From Ptychodera flava (Eukaryota > Hemichordata > Enteropneusta > Ptychoderidae): DNA of 64,000 nt. Made by a program: the position numbers and the translations under genes. Below the pieces are notes generated by a model. The model was not told the origin of the DNA and did no database searches. It saw only the letters and a list, made by a program, of their open reading frames with translations. The stretch covers positions 24,738,080 through 24,802,079 of the forward strand of contig NC_091929.1 in the NCBI RefSeq assembly GCF_041260155.1. Direction: 5' to 3'. This document shows, piece by piece, positions 38,548 through 49,310 of this stretch (position 1 is its first letter; every line of letters starts with the position of its first letter).

Positions 38548-38640
38548 TGACGAATGAATGAATGAGTGAATGAATGAATGAATGAACGAATGGATGGATG
38601 AATGGATAAATAAAACTTGAATAACTAACTAACTAACTAA
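38548..38640. repeat. (AATG)n and (AACT)n tract
   Basis: Imperfect AATG units followed by five AACT units. It is the counterpart of the AATG tract at 44.5 kb in the duplicated unit. Confidence 0.85.
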
Positions 38641-38909
38641 TAAATATGACATTAAACTAGTCCAATAATCATTTCCATTCAAGGTAATATATTGCCAGGT
38701 CCATGGGACAATTGTGATTTACAAATTTAAGTAGGACCACCCTGAACCACTGATAGTTAGTGGAGGTACCAGGTGTCCGGAATGGGTAAGCATACCCTGC
38801 TAGCATGCTACACCCGTCAGGATTGGTCCCAAATTGTCTAAATATTGTATGAAAAGATACATTACATTACAACAACGTGTCAGTGTTACGAAAAAAGATG
38901 ACAGATTTG

Positions 38910-41690
38910 ATTGTATGGATTAGCATGCACTATTTGAAATGTGAGGAGGTCTTACAAGTTATACACATAGCCAAGAATATAGTTTTGGAGTGCATCCAAC
39001 AGTTTCGATGGCGCAAACAGAAATATGAGATCAGAGGTTGAGGTAACATGTAGAAAGTCTGTCAATAACATAAGCCTGTGTACTCTGGAAGCAAGGGTGT
39101 AATTGAATACGATGGTAGTGTCGGAGTCAAGGAATCGTAACGATCAGAAAAGAGCTATATTCCGAGTTATAGCACAAATTTACATAAGTCGACATTACTA
39201 TGACCTATAATATGAAGCTATCGTTCCATGTTTGAGATGTATTGTAAAATTTAGCCTATACATCGCATGGAGCTTTAACTATTGCTGATTTCTGATGAAA
39301 TAATTCGGCAATGAGACTACAACAATCGTATTTCTTGTAGTAAATATGCTAAAAGTACCTCTTCCACCGATCACCGGTCCACCGATCACCCCGACTCAAA
39401 TGGGAAGCTGGGCTACTGAGAAAAACGCAGTAGCCCTGCCTCCCGTAATATGGAATGCTGTGAATATTTTACCACTGTCGTTTGTTTTATATTGTTTTGA
39501 TGTTAAATCTTGGCTCTTATCACGGGCTTTGAGCACACCCAAACTATCGATCGAAAAGCGAAGACAGACTGAGTGAAAGAAAGAAAGAAATAAGAAAGAA
39601 AAGACAAACCGAAAAAAATAAATAAATAAGTATAAACAATAAATGAAACATAAATGAAAAAGCCTGATTAGCCACCCTAATGACGTATGTCCCTATTTAG
39701 GTTTAGAGTTTACTGCGCAATGAGAAACTGGAGAGGTCAAAACAGGTAGCCGAGGTTATCGTATTGTGTGGTTAGGCTTATCAATTTGGAAAAGGTCCAA
39801 CAATTAGAATGGTGTTCTGCACTGCGAACAGTGAGAGATCAAAGGTTGATGTAACATACTAAAGCTAAAGTATGATGGTCATCAATAATTGAAATCAAAG
39901 CCTTCGGGTGTTTGTAGTGAATGGGGTCAAAATTAACGTATTCTTGATATAAAAATGAAGAATATATGTGAAAATAAGAGAATGTCACATGTTCTTAGTT
40001 GTAGCGGAAACCTATGCTTAACCACTGATAAGTTTAATAATTCAGATGTTTGGCCGATTCTCTGGCATGGGCAAGGATTTACGATTGACAGAATAAGCCA
40101 GATTAGGCACTGTAATGACGTTAGGCTTAGCGTTTACCGCGCCATGAGAAATTGTTAAGGTCAGAGCAGGAAGTCGTATCATGTGGTTAGGTTTATCAAG
40201 TTGGAGAAGGTCCAACAGTTAAAATGTTGTTGTGCACTGAGAACAGTGAGAGATCAAAGGTTGATATAACCATACTGAAGCTAAAGTATGATGTCATGAA
40301 TACGTCTAACCTCCAGAGGACGTGTGAACAGAGCCAAAATTAACGTTTTGTTGATATAAAAATGAAGTATGTATAAATCCGAAAAAGCCATATGTCCTTA
40401 GTTGTACCGGAAAGCTATGCCTTACCACTGCTAAGTTTAATAATTCAGATGTTCTGGTATTGGCAAAGATTTAAGATTGACAGATTGACAAATTCTATCC
40501 AACTCTTCAGACCGTTGAATTTGGAAATCATAATTTAGCAAGGATGATATCGTATCAGTGTGAGTAACTATGAGAAGAAAGTTGGTGAATAGGGCAATGA
40601 ATGCAGTGTAAAAAACAACTTGTTTTTTTCTTTTTTTCACCAACCCGACGCAAATTTATTGGTGAGTTACGATTCTACGAAAGAGATCACAAACAATTAA
40701 AGAGAATTCCTTTGATACGAGAATTTATGGCCAACAACATGTCAGTTCAATGGAACCGAAACAGTTTAAATGAGATCATTCCATTGCTCTCGTACACAGA
40801 AAAAATAAGCATTCAATAGGACCAGCTGACTGTTTATATATTTACAGATCAGTTACTTAGGCAGCTGTCGTATAAGGTAGTTGAGATGCCATTCGTGGAG
40901 TGTTTGCTTTGTTGATGAATCAGGGCATAACAAGCGTAGGAACAATAACATGCATTAAAATTCATAAAACCGCCGGACTGGTTAATCTCGCACCTTTGAA
41001 AACGTCGTTGAAGTCAAATCTGTTGGATTGAGATTATGACTTAGCAAGGTGTGAAGAAAGGCGGGTTAAAATAGTATCAAAACAAACAGTTTACACTAAT
41101 GTCTAAGTGACTGTACACCATTTTAAGCGTTCTTATTGACACAGAAAATCAAACTGTTAAACTCGATGTACTTTTGATTTATTGTTTTAATTACCAACAT
41201 CGAAATGGTGCTGCTCAACAACATGCAACGTTCATGCCTTAAATAAATACTGTAACACAGTTACTTTTAAGTAATAATAAAGACAACAACAATGTTTTGT
41301 CCTTTTGTTTCGTAAATTCAAGCAATAGGTAACGAATATGCTGTATGGTGCATGTCTTTTAAGTTTGTTATTATGATAAACCTTCAAAAATAATTACAAT
41401 TTTGCAAACTTTCTGGTAGTATGTAACTGTAATTGAGTACTTGGCATTTTCTCATGGCTATGTGCCAAAAAACACCGGGACCTGCCCTTCTGTTATGGAT
41501 ACTTGCTGGTTGACGTCATTAGGCCTAAAATAATTTGGTTTCGGTCGATGCATTCTCATACGTACAGCATATTTTACAATTTACTCAAAGACGCTCCCTA
41601 TTTAGACAATACAAAACATGTTAGTACAAGGACCAATCCAATCGATCTTGCGTCGGCAGTACCAATGGTAACAATTTAGCCCTATAACAT
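38910..41690. repeat. Right unit of the tandem segmental duplication
   Basis: Partner of 33870-38600; it continues into the gene C locus, where the counterpart of the left unit's relic exon is the Ig exon at 44243. Within both units a roughly 400-500 bp module containing GAGAGATCAAAGGT-like sequence occurs twice in tandem (35.7 and 36.25 kb; 39.7 and 40.12 kb). No genes were seen in this part. Confidence 0.72.
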
Positions 41691-41906
41691 TCAGGTTTTG
41701 CTAATTTTTAAAGAATGCGCCCTGCATAATTTTGAACTTTAAAGTTAGTTATCAACTATATGTTGACAACGGTACCATGAAATAACTCATGCCATTTGTC
41801 AGTGTTCAATTAGAATTTGAATATGGGGAACGAAACATATACAAAATTTAGAAAATTTGTTTTGGTAAGAGGTCAATAGGAAACATCTCTGCCTCTGTGC
41901 GTTTGA

Positions 41907-41912
41907 TTTATT
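41907..41912 (-). terminator. Poly(A) signal candidate, gene C
   Basis: AATAAA on the minus strand, 4 nt after the stop codon. That is unusually close but compatible with a very short 3' UTR. Confidence 0.45.
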
Positions 41913-41916
41913 CCCT

Positions 41917-41970
41917 TCACAAGTCTAGCATTGGGTTGTCTTCACAGCGATAATTTTTCTTTCTGCTTTT
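41917..41970 (-). CDS. Gene C last exon: basic tail without kinase
   Basis: 54 nt, phase 0, after GTTGCAG: KSRKKNYRCEDNPMLDL and TGA. The fitting phase, the acceptor and the AATAAA right behind the stop make it a plausible terminal exon. It has no similarity to the juxtamembrane or kinase exons of the paralogues. It is short, so some doubt remains. Confidence 0.68.
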   Translation of the reverse strand, partial: KSRKKNYRCEDNPMLDL

Positions 41971-44900
41971 CTGCAACATGAAACAATGATAGTAAAAGGT
42001 GAGAACCGCAGTTAAAACAACATTAGGGTATGTTGTTGTTTTTATACCTACTGCTGGCACTATTTTCAAAGTTAATAAAACTCATACTAGGGTAAGATGA
42101 AGAAAAAACGCTTGGTAGTTCTAATACTCTATGATCTGTCATCATAATTGTCCCTCACATACATATCAGTGCGCATGTCAACTTCCTTACCTTCTTATTC
42201 CTGCATTTTACAGCGGCAAAGATTATCATCACAATTGTGCAAATAACAGCCATAGCGGCAATGAATTGAAGACCTATTGGTGTTTCAGCGGATTCGAAAT
42301 TCATCGTTTGGCCTGCAATCACAAAACATACGTCACTCTTTGCACGTATTTATCAGATAAAGATACACATATCAGCAAGGGCAAGAACGCCACAAATCAA
42401 TAAATATAGTTAGAGACGCACACACAGTAAAAAGGAAGAAAAACAATAAGACTTTAAGATCAGAGTTCGAATGAGAGTTAGAGTGAGAGTGAGGAATAAG
42501 TTAGAAAAGTTCAAGAAGACAAAATTAGAAGGTTCATACTGAACAATACACCTTTCCCTCGGAAACGTTCGGTTGTTGAGGATCAACTGACCTAAAAACA
42601 ACTTTTCTTAATATTATATCGGACCAAAATTTTCTAGGCCAAACCTGCATCAAACCCAAATGCCATTTTTTCCAATTTCAATATTAAATCTTTGTAATGG
42701 AATTATTAGGCATTGAATTTAGATAGCCAAAAGTCACCTAACTCGCTAACCAAACCTATTATTTACTTTTTGTCCCTTTTATATTGTTTGAATGTACGCC
42801 TGATGACATACGTGTGCTTGATTAGATAATGACAACGAACAAAATTGTTAAAGGTAATGTTCAATTTTACGACATTGCCACTACTTGGTCTTTTATCGAC
42901 TTGTTTGTTATAAGCAATGCGTTATAGAGCCGGTCACAGGCTAATTTACTTTAAGATGGTTTGTCTTTGCGAGCGCTGCTTCTAGTCCGAGATGATGTGA
43001 ACTGGATTTATGTTTAGCTTACATGTCTCGATGCGAGTTCAGTTATATATATTGTCGAGGTCAAAAGATCATAGATTTGATGATCATGCATATAATGACA
43101 TTGCTCACGACCAGAAATACATTAGAATAGAATCGATCATCATGTATATTAGTTTATTCAAGGAACATCAGTAATTTTTTATGTCGTGACATTTGTGTAA
43201 GTGCTTACCTTTTAAGGTAACGTACACATCTGAAGTTATCGTGATGTTCTCTGTTGTTCTAACACGACATTCGTAGAGCCCTGCATCGCCATATAGAAAA
43301 TGTAACACCCTGAGAGTAGAGGTGCCATTGTCCGTGTCGTTGATCATATATTTTCTATCAGTCTGAATGAATCGAGAAAAGGAGAATTAACACAATACCT
43401 CGTAAGTTGTAAAAGAAGTGATTAGTTACAAATTTGTCGTGATCAAAGAGAAAGCGTAGATTCTAAAAAGATATACGTGTTTCTGCTACTATAGCAAGAG
43501 AACTTTAAAACAAATTGACGATAATGAATTAAGTTATTTACATTGACCAGTTGATATGTAATTTGTTTGATAAATACTCTCTTTTGCAAAATCTATAAAA
43601 ACTTTCAAGTAAAATATAGTCATGTTCAGACGACTTCAGTTGTTTACCTTTAGCTCATGTCCCCGTAGAAACCAATGGGTTGATAGCAGCGAACCAGTTG
43701 CACTGCATAATAATTTGGCGGAGTTGACATACACAGTTGGTTGTTGCAATAATGACACTTGTACTCCATTTGTTTCTGAAACCGTTTTAAAATGGCATAA
43801 ATCTCTCTTCGAGAATATTTAAATCTCAAACCTTGGTATTAACTTTAATTATGGTAAAGTATTAGGTATACTTTACTTTTACTATCAGACCTGCCGATGG
43901 ATATCAACACTCCTCTTACTGTGAATATTTACCATACAGTACCCTTTAATGGTGTATCGAGAACTTTCAAATCGCACAATTAAATTATAATTTTTTTGAT
44001 GAAATAAACTCGGAGAATTATCATTTCTGCGTGCATTGTTTCAGGCAAAAATATTAGTTCCGCTAAAACACCATTGAATCAATTTGGTCATTTATTTTCA
44101 AAAGTACCACAATTGAATTTTTTTTATTTTCCTGAAATATTGGCAGTATGTGCACTCGTAGGAGGGACTTCTCTGACGTTGAACAATAAGAAAAGCTATC
44201 CGCTGTTTACAACATTATGGACTCCTGAATATACAAACTTACCTTTAATTGTTACATTGACCTCATAACTTTCAAATTCACTGCAATTTACGTAAACGTG
44301 GCACTTATATTCACCGAGATCATCTTGCGCAAAATCTGATATTTTGAGGACTGATGACTTTTCTCCGTCAATGAACTTTGTGGTTGTTATCGATCTATAT
44401 TGCAAAAAAAAACAAACAAACCAGTAGTGATCACGGTCAACAGATGGATGCAATGTTCGAGTTCATGAATGGATAAATGAAATAGATGGATGATATGAAC
44501 GAACGAAACGGATGAATGGATAAATGAAGGAAAGAACGAACGAACAGACGAATGAATGAATGAATGAATGAATGAATGAATGAATGAATGAATGAATGAA
44601 TGAATGAATGAATGAATGAATGAATGGGTGAATTGATGTATGAACTAACGAACGATCGATCGATCGAACAAACGAACAATTTAATGAACAAATGAATGAA
44701 TGAATGAATGAATGAATGAATGAATGAATGAATGATGAATGAATGAATGAATGAATGAATGAGCAAAGAGACAGAAGTTATTATTCAACCGGAATGGTTA
44801 TCAATGATCCCCTTTATCTTTAATGTTTTATCACCATCCTCATGTTACTAACATCTACATACTGCCCTTAAATTGATCGAACTCAAAATGGCGAGAAAGT

Positions 44901-47236
44901 TAATTCAAAGAATGCATTCAAAAATCTCATCATACCTGTAGTGCGTTTCCTTGGAATAGCCAATTAAATGATGAAACATCATTGGAAGCATTGCATTGCA
45001 ATTCTGTAAAATCTCCGAGTACAGACGGTTGATGGGAAATAGCTAAAGTCACACTTATATCCTCTGAAATATTGATAATAATGAGAGTGTAAGTCAGGTG
45101 AACTAGAAAGATCATAACTAATTACCCGATGTAATTGCTCAATTTTATCAAGTTTAGCATGTTTTATCAAACTGTATCAAAAACTGACGTACATTTTCAA
45201 TGTATCGTGTCGCATTTTGATGCAGAACGTTATACATTTTAAAGCAACTATTTCTAATTTCGAAGGTAGAGTTTTCAGACAGTACCTTGCAATTGGAGTT
45301 TCACAATCGCCTTTGTAACCGCGCTGGACTCATCTTCAAAAGTGGTAATTGCAAAAGTATACCAGTCGACTTCAGTGCAATCTAAGATCTCGAACGTCGT
45401 GATGTAGTATGGACCACCATATGTTGGATAGATGAACGGGTGGAAAGAAGAACACCTTGTCTGCTTTCCTGATATAAATTGGTAGTTGTACACGTCGACA
45501 GAATTTCCTTTAGTGAAGCTAACATCTTTATGAAGAGTTGTATCATGAGAAAACTTCAATATAATTGATAATGAACGACCTCTCCTCCCAGCAACAGGTA
45601 TCTCTAATGAAGTCTCTAAATTGTAAAAAAGTGATCGATATGATAAAGGTCATTTTCAGCACTTACTGAAGTGTATATATGTATCAATGAAATAGAAGCA
45701 TTAGGGTGGTTTTGTGTAGTAAAAAGGAAATGATAAATAAACTTATATAAAAATATTGGGATCATGAAGAAGAAACACAGTGACTTTTTTCCGTTTTTCA
45801 CAAGAAGGGTTCCATACTAAAATGTTGTTATGTTCTTATGTAGTACTGGTACGGATACGAGTAGTCTGACGTATCGTGACCTCCTTGCTCGGACTTGTTT
45901 GTCTGAGTATGAGTGTGGTAGGACTTTTTTTGTCAATTATTTATCAACGGAATTAGATGAGTGCACTATCAACAGGTATTAAGCTTTTTGTCTTTGTTCT
46001 GGGACTGGATACTGACCGTTCAGGGAAAATTCTGGTATTTGTAAATGAACTCTAAAGAAAATTGATACACGAGTCTATATGTATGATTTATTTCTTGTAG
46101 AACGCTTTCAATCAGTCCATCCTAATGTTACGGATATGCTGATTAAGCTCAAAGTTTGATTGAAATTGATGTACCTTGCAGTGATACTAATGTGTCCCCC
46201 AGCCAGCCAGTGTCTAATGACCACCATGTAAACAGAATCCTGTGGTCGCTTTCTTTTATTCCTTCAATATACAGCATTAAGTAGGCATCAACGTCTTGTA
46301 ATGACAACCGAGAGGAGCTAGCGTCAATAGAATCTGGATGGAACACCTCTGACAAACAGTATAATATATAGGAATTGCCTGCAGAACATGGAAAATAACA
46401 GAATGTTATTTAATACTTATAAGAACATATTTAAAAAATCTAGAACATAATTTTCCACATTTACTACGTGACTATAGGGCGTTTGATTGACAAAGCTTCA
46501 ACTGAAACATGCACTTCACGTGCATCAACTTTAGACTTTCCTTGAAAGCTTCTACTGTGAACAAAAGAATGGGTGTATCCAAGCCTTTTTAACAGAAGAT
46601 TGGAAACCATATCAAAGGCGATTACTTGTGAACGATCGATTGAATCTTACACTATGTTATATATCATCACGTCACCTCTCCAACAGACTTATCAATGCAT
46701 CTCGTGAATATTTTTATTTAAAGCTTACATAATTAATTGAGTAACTGCAGTGCTATTATAAAATTGCCTATTCTCGTTTTAAATATGCTTTTAACACATT
46801 AGCATTTCATCGTTTTATATACCATGGAGGCACAGACATATGTCTAAGTTTATGTAATTAAGAAGATGATTTTAAATGACTTCGTTTTACCTTTTCTCGT
46901 TTCGTTGACGCATATATTTTGACTATCCCTAATTTTCACATTGCTGTTTAACAGGAGACTTGTGGTTTCCGGTACCACGACATCCTCGTTGAAGGGTATG
47001 ATTATGGTAAATTTATCATCCAGAAAATGTGGCCCTGAAATAGAAAATGATAACGCTTTACATTCGTTAGAGTTATATGTTTTTCGTGATTGACGCAATG
47101 CTATTTATTGTCAACAGCTAAATTGACGTATTTTCGTCTTACCTTTTTGACGTTGGCATGGCTCTTCACAAGATGTTGGCACATTGCTAAAGATCGTGAT
47201 TAACGCCAGTAAAAGGAATTCGCATCCTTTCGCCAT
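41917..47236 (-). CDS. Kinase-less receptor gene C (Ig ectodomain, membrane helix, short tail)
   Basis: Exons in transcript order: 47236-47143, 47034-46891, 46348-46175, 45615-45286, 45063-44936, about 44394-44243, 43775-43648, 43362-43209, 42312-42191, 41970-41917 (TGA). About 493 residues: signal peptide MAKGCEFLLLALITIF; three blocks homologous to gene B exons 2-4; two Ig domains, each split over two exons with Cys-Trp then Tyr-x-Cys; membrane helix; tail KKKSRKKNYRCEDNPMLDL-stop. No kinase exons follow; AATAAA stands 4 nt after the stop. This suggests a decoy, co-receptor or adhesion role sharing gene B's ligand (inference). Oddity: the join 44936 to 44394 is out of frame with the only visible AG, so either the acceptor is unusual or the product is truncated after the first half of Ig domain 1. 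All other joins agree in phase. Confidence 0.85.
42191..42312 (-). CDS. Gene C exon 9: transmembrane helix
   Basis: Encodes GLQFIAAMAVICTIVMIIFA, a clean hydrophobic span, followed by AVKCRNKK. It starts in phase 1 and ends in phase 0, the same phases as the membrane exons of B and D, but it is shorter (122 against 188 nt). Confidence 0.9.
43209..45063 (-). CDS. Gene C exons 5-8: two immunoglobulin domains
   Basis: Each domain uses two exons. Domain 1: 45063-44936 (LQCNAS, then FNWLFQG) and about 44394-44243 (DLGEYKCHVYVN). Domain 2: 43775-43648 (LLCSATG, then HWFLRG) and 43362-43209 (DAGLYECRVR). The Cys, Trp and Tyr-x-Cys marks are complete in both. The two first-half exons are both 128 nt, so one domain probably arose by copying the other. 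Gene B lacks these domains. Confidence 0.88.
44470..44762. repeat. (AATG)n tract in gene C intron
   Basis: Two long runs of AATG (about 44551-44626 and 44692-44760), joined by GAAC and GATC variants, lie just upstream in transcript order of the exon 44394-44243 whose acceptor is unusual. They produce a false His/Ser/Ile/Phe-rich frame on the minus strand. Confidence 0.93.
47143..47236 (-). CDS. Gene C exon 1: signal peptide
   Basis: ATG at 47236 opens MAKGCEFLLLALITIF and continues SNVPTSCEEPCQRQK. It ends in phase 1 at AAAAG|GTAAG, as does the gene B signal exon. The hydrophobic core and the following Cys residues support secretion to the surface. Confidence 0.86.
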
Positions 47237-47239
47237 TCT

Positions 47240-48060
47240 TTGAAATCAACGGATAGAATAAACGAAAAAATAAAAAATATTAGTTACAATGAAATGGCTT
47301 GGATAAAGTCGCCAGTGTTAAGGGGCTTTCAGGGTACTGAAATTTGAGCCCTTGATGATATAACACTGAATAAAAACACATTCAAAGAGTTCTGTTTATA
47401 TAAATGGAAGTTCCACATATTAGTTTCCTGCCATGCATTAACTACACTTCTTATTCTACTTGGTGCAAAAGCTGAAATACCCAGAATTTAATTTGTCAAC
47501 GCAGTGTATCAGTCTGTAACATGTTATATGGATATTGCTGATTGTACACCACAGCATTAATCAGCCACAAAATGACAAAAGAGTGTTAGATAAATTTTCT
47601 CAATCACTTGTGAATATCATCAAACCTTCAGTGATCAATGATCCCCTGGCTTTTTCATTGTTGACAAATGAATTGTTGTCCGGACTTGAATTCAATTTTC
47701 AACAATAACAATGCTGGCTGTACACATATAGGATATGATAATAAGCAAAGGGACTGGACAAAAATTACAAAATTACAGGGGGAAAGCCGGTGTTTTCTGG
47801 GTGGGTCGCAATTTTTTCGCGCAAGCATTTTGGAAGGGACATGAAATTCACGCATGCCTTTCGGGGAGGGTTGTCAATTTTTGGGCAACTATAACAAGCC
47901 CAGATGGTGCTGATATAGTGCTTCTTCCATACATATCAAATAATAATACATGGGAGTCTATTGGGCAAACTAATAACAATTTTCCCCTACAAAGCGTAGC
48001 TATATCTGTACTTTTATATATATGTTTGATAGTTTATGTTAATGTACTTTGCTCGAAGTG
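47240..48060. other. Gene-free stretch upstream of gene C
   Basis: Probable promoter side of gene C. A 141-codon plus-strand frame (47735-48160) runs through here but has no recognisable domain and enters the satellite-like repeat. Confidence 0.5.
47395..47402 (-). promoter_or_regulatory. TATA-like box upstream of gene C
   Basis: TATATAAA on the minus strand about 160 nt before the gene C start codon. Such strings are common in AT-rich DNA; only the position supports it. Confidence 0.28.
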
Positions 48061-48067
48061 GGGGAGG

Positions 48068-48530
48068 GGGTTTAAAAGTGCATACGTGTGCAAAAAATTA
48101 ATATTTGGATTTCATCGAAAATTGATTCACTATATATGGCAGTCTACGAGAAAACGATGATATTTTTCCCAATATAAACTAGCAATATTTGTTAATTTAT
48201 AGACGTTTGATAATCTACATAAAAGTACTTGATAAGAATACGATGGTTAAAGTGCATATGTGTACAAGAGACTTGATTTTAAATTTCGACTGAAAATCAA
48301 CACGGTTGATCAACCATACATGGGAAAGCATGAAAACACTTTAATTTCTTTCTGATACAAAACTAGAATCTTTGTGCATTATAGACATTGGATAATTGAC
48401 ATAAATGTACATAATTACAATACGGTGGTTTAAAGTATATATAAGTACAAGAAATTTAATTTCGGAATTTAAAAAAGATGTTGATTTACTGTACATGGCA
48501 GTACTTTTGTGATTTTCTTGAAACAACTCA
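48068..48530. repeat. Degenerate tandem repeat, period about 178 bp
   Basis: Units start near 48069, 48246 and 48427, each opening with a form of GGTTTAAAGTGCATAYGTGTAC and containing a CAT(A/G)CATGGCAG-like segment and a GACRTTTGATAAT-like segment. A partial earlier unit may lie near 48.0 kb. It looks like a short, old satellite array. Confidence 0.7.
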
Positions 48531-48621
48531 AACAGACTTTGTATCCATCATAATCATAGCAAAGTGAAATGTTATCCTTCCACGGGCTGAGTTTGTAAAT
48601 CATGACCACCTAAGGCAAATT

Positions 48622-49310
48622 TAACACGATTGGAACTACATTGGGATAATTGGATTGGAAACATTTCTCAAGAATTTTAGAAAATTGTCGAATATTACAC
48701 CATATTTGCTTACCATCTTTAAGATTTTATTCAAAATTTACGATGCTGTTGAAATGTTATGAGTAAGAATCAGTGCATGATGGTATCTAATGCAATATTG
48801 CTCAAAACATATGACAATATTCAAATTTGAATGAAAATATGAGAGTTTGATTGTAGTTTCTTCATTCCTGAAACAATAGTAATAATCTCAGTTTGTCACT
48901 TTTCCTCGACAAAATGAAGCTTTTCGATTGATTTACAGTTAAGTCAGTCAGGTCATTTAAATATGCCCTGACTCAATTTAATGTTTATGAAGCCTTAAAT
49001 TCAGGAAAAAGTCAGGGGCATTTCAAAAGTGCCCTGACTCAAAAGTCGTCAAGTAGTGAAATTTTAAGCATTTTGTCTAATTTCTTTAGTACATTTACAC
49101 AAAAATGAACTTTTTTCATGAAAATGAGTCCGATGAAAGAGTTATGCAATAATCGTTGTGTTTTCGTTGTTTTGTTCGATGAGAACAATATTTCAAATTT
49201 TACACTATTCAATGATTTTGTAAAATTTCAGCTGTAAAAATTTCGATTTCGTTACATTTCCTTAATAATTACTCTCATCCAATTTTCCCAAATTAGTTCC
49301 AATCGTGTTA
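48622..49310. mobile_element. TA-flanked MITE family, long copy 2 (689 bp)
   Basis: The ends match the TIRs of copies 1 and 3 (TAACACGATTGGAACTA and its inverse), but the interior is longer and different, with a nested inverted repeat around GCCCTGACTCAA. The bases next to the ends are TT rather than TA. It may be a longer relative of the family or a copy with an internal insertion. Confidence 0.82.

Larger units (their letters stand above)
33870..38600. repeat. Left unit of an old tandem segmental duplication
   Basis: Blocks here recur in the same order in the right unit: 33.88 with 38.92 kb (GTTTCGATGGCG block), 35.53 with 39.49, 35.70 with 39.70 (GTAGCCGAGGTTATCG block), 36.24 with 40.12, 37.6 with 40.7 (CAGTTCAATGGAACCG block), 38.1 with 41.5, and 38.35 with 44.25 kb. 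The collinear order shows one ancient duplication with later insertions and deletions. It contains a relic Ig exon and a foldback element. Confidence 0.75.

Noticed and set aside
38750-38830. Possible SINE or other dispersed repeat around GGTACCAGGTGTCCGGAATG
   Set aside because: It has the feel of a dispersed repeat, but no second copy was found in the window and no promoter boxes could be assigned.
44437-44766. Minus-strand His/Ser/Ile/Phe repeat protein
   Set aside because: Translation of the AATG repeat; no gene context.
47735-48160. 141-codon plus-strand open frame
   Set aside because: No recognisable domain, no splice context, and its second half lies in the degenerate tandem repeat.
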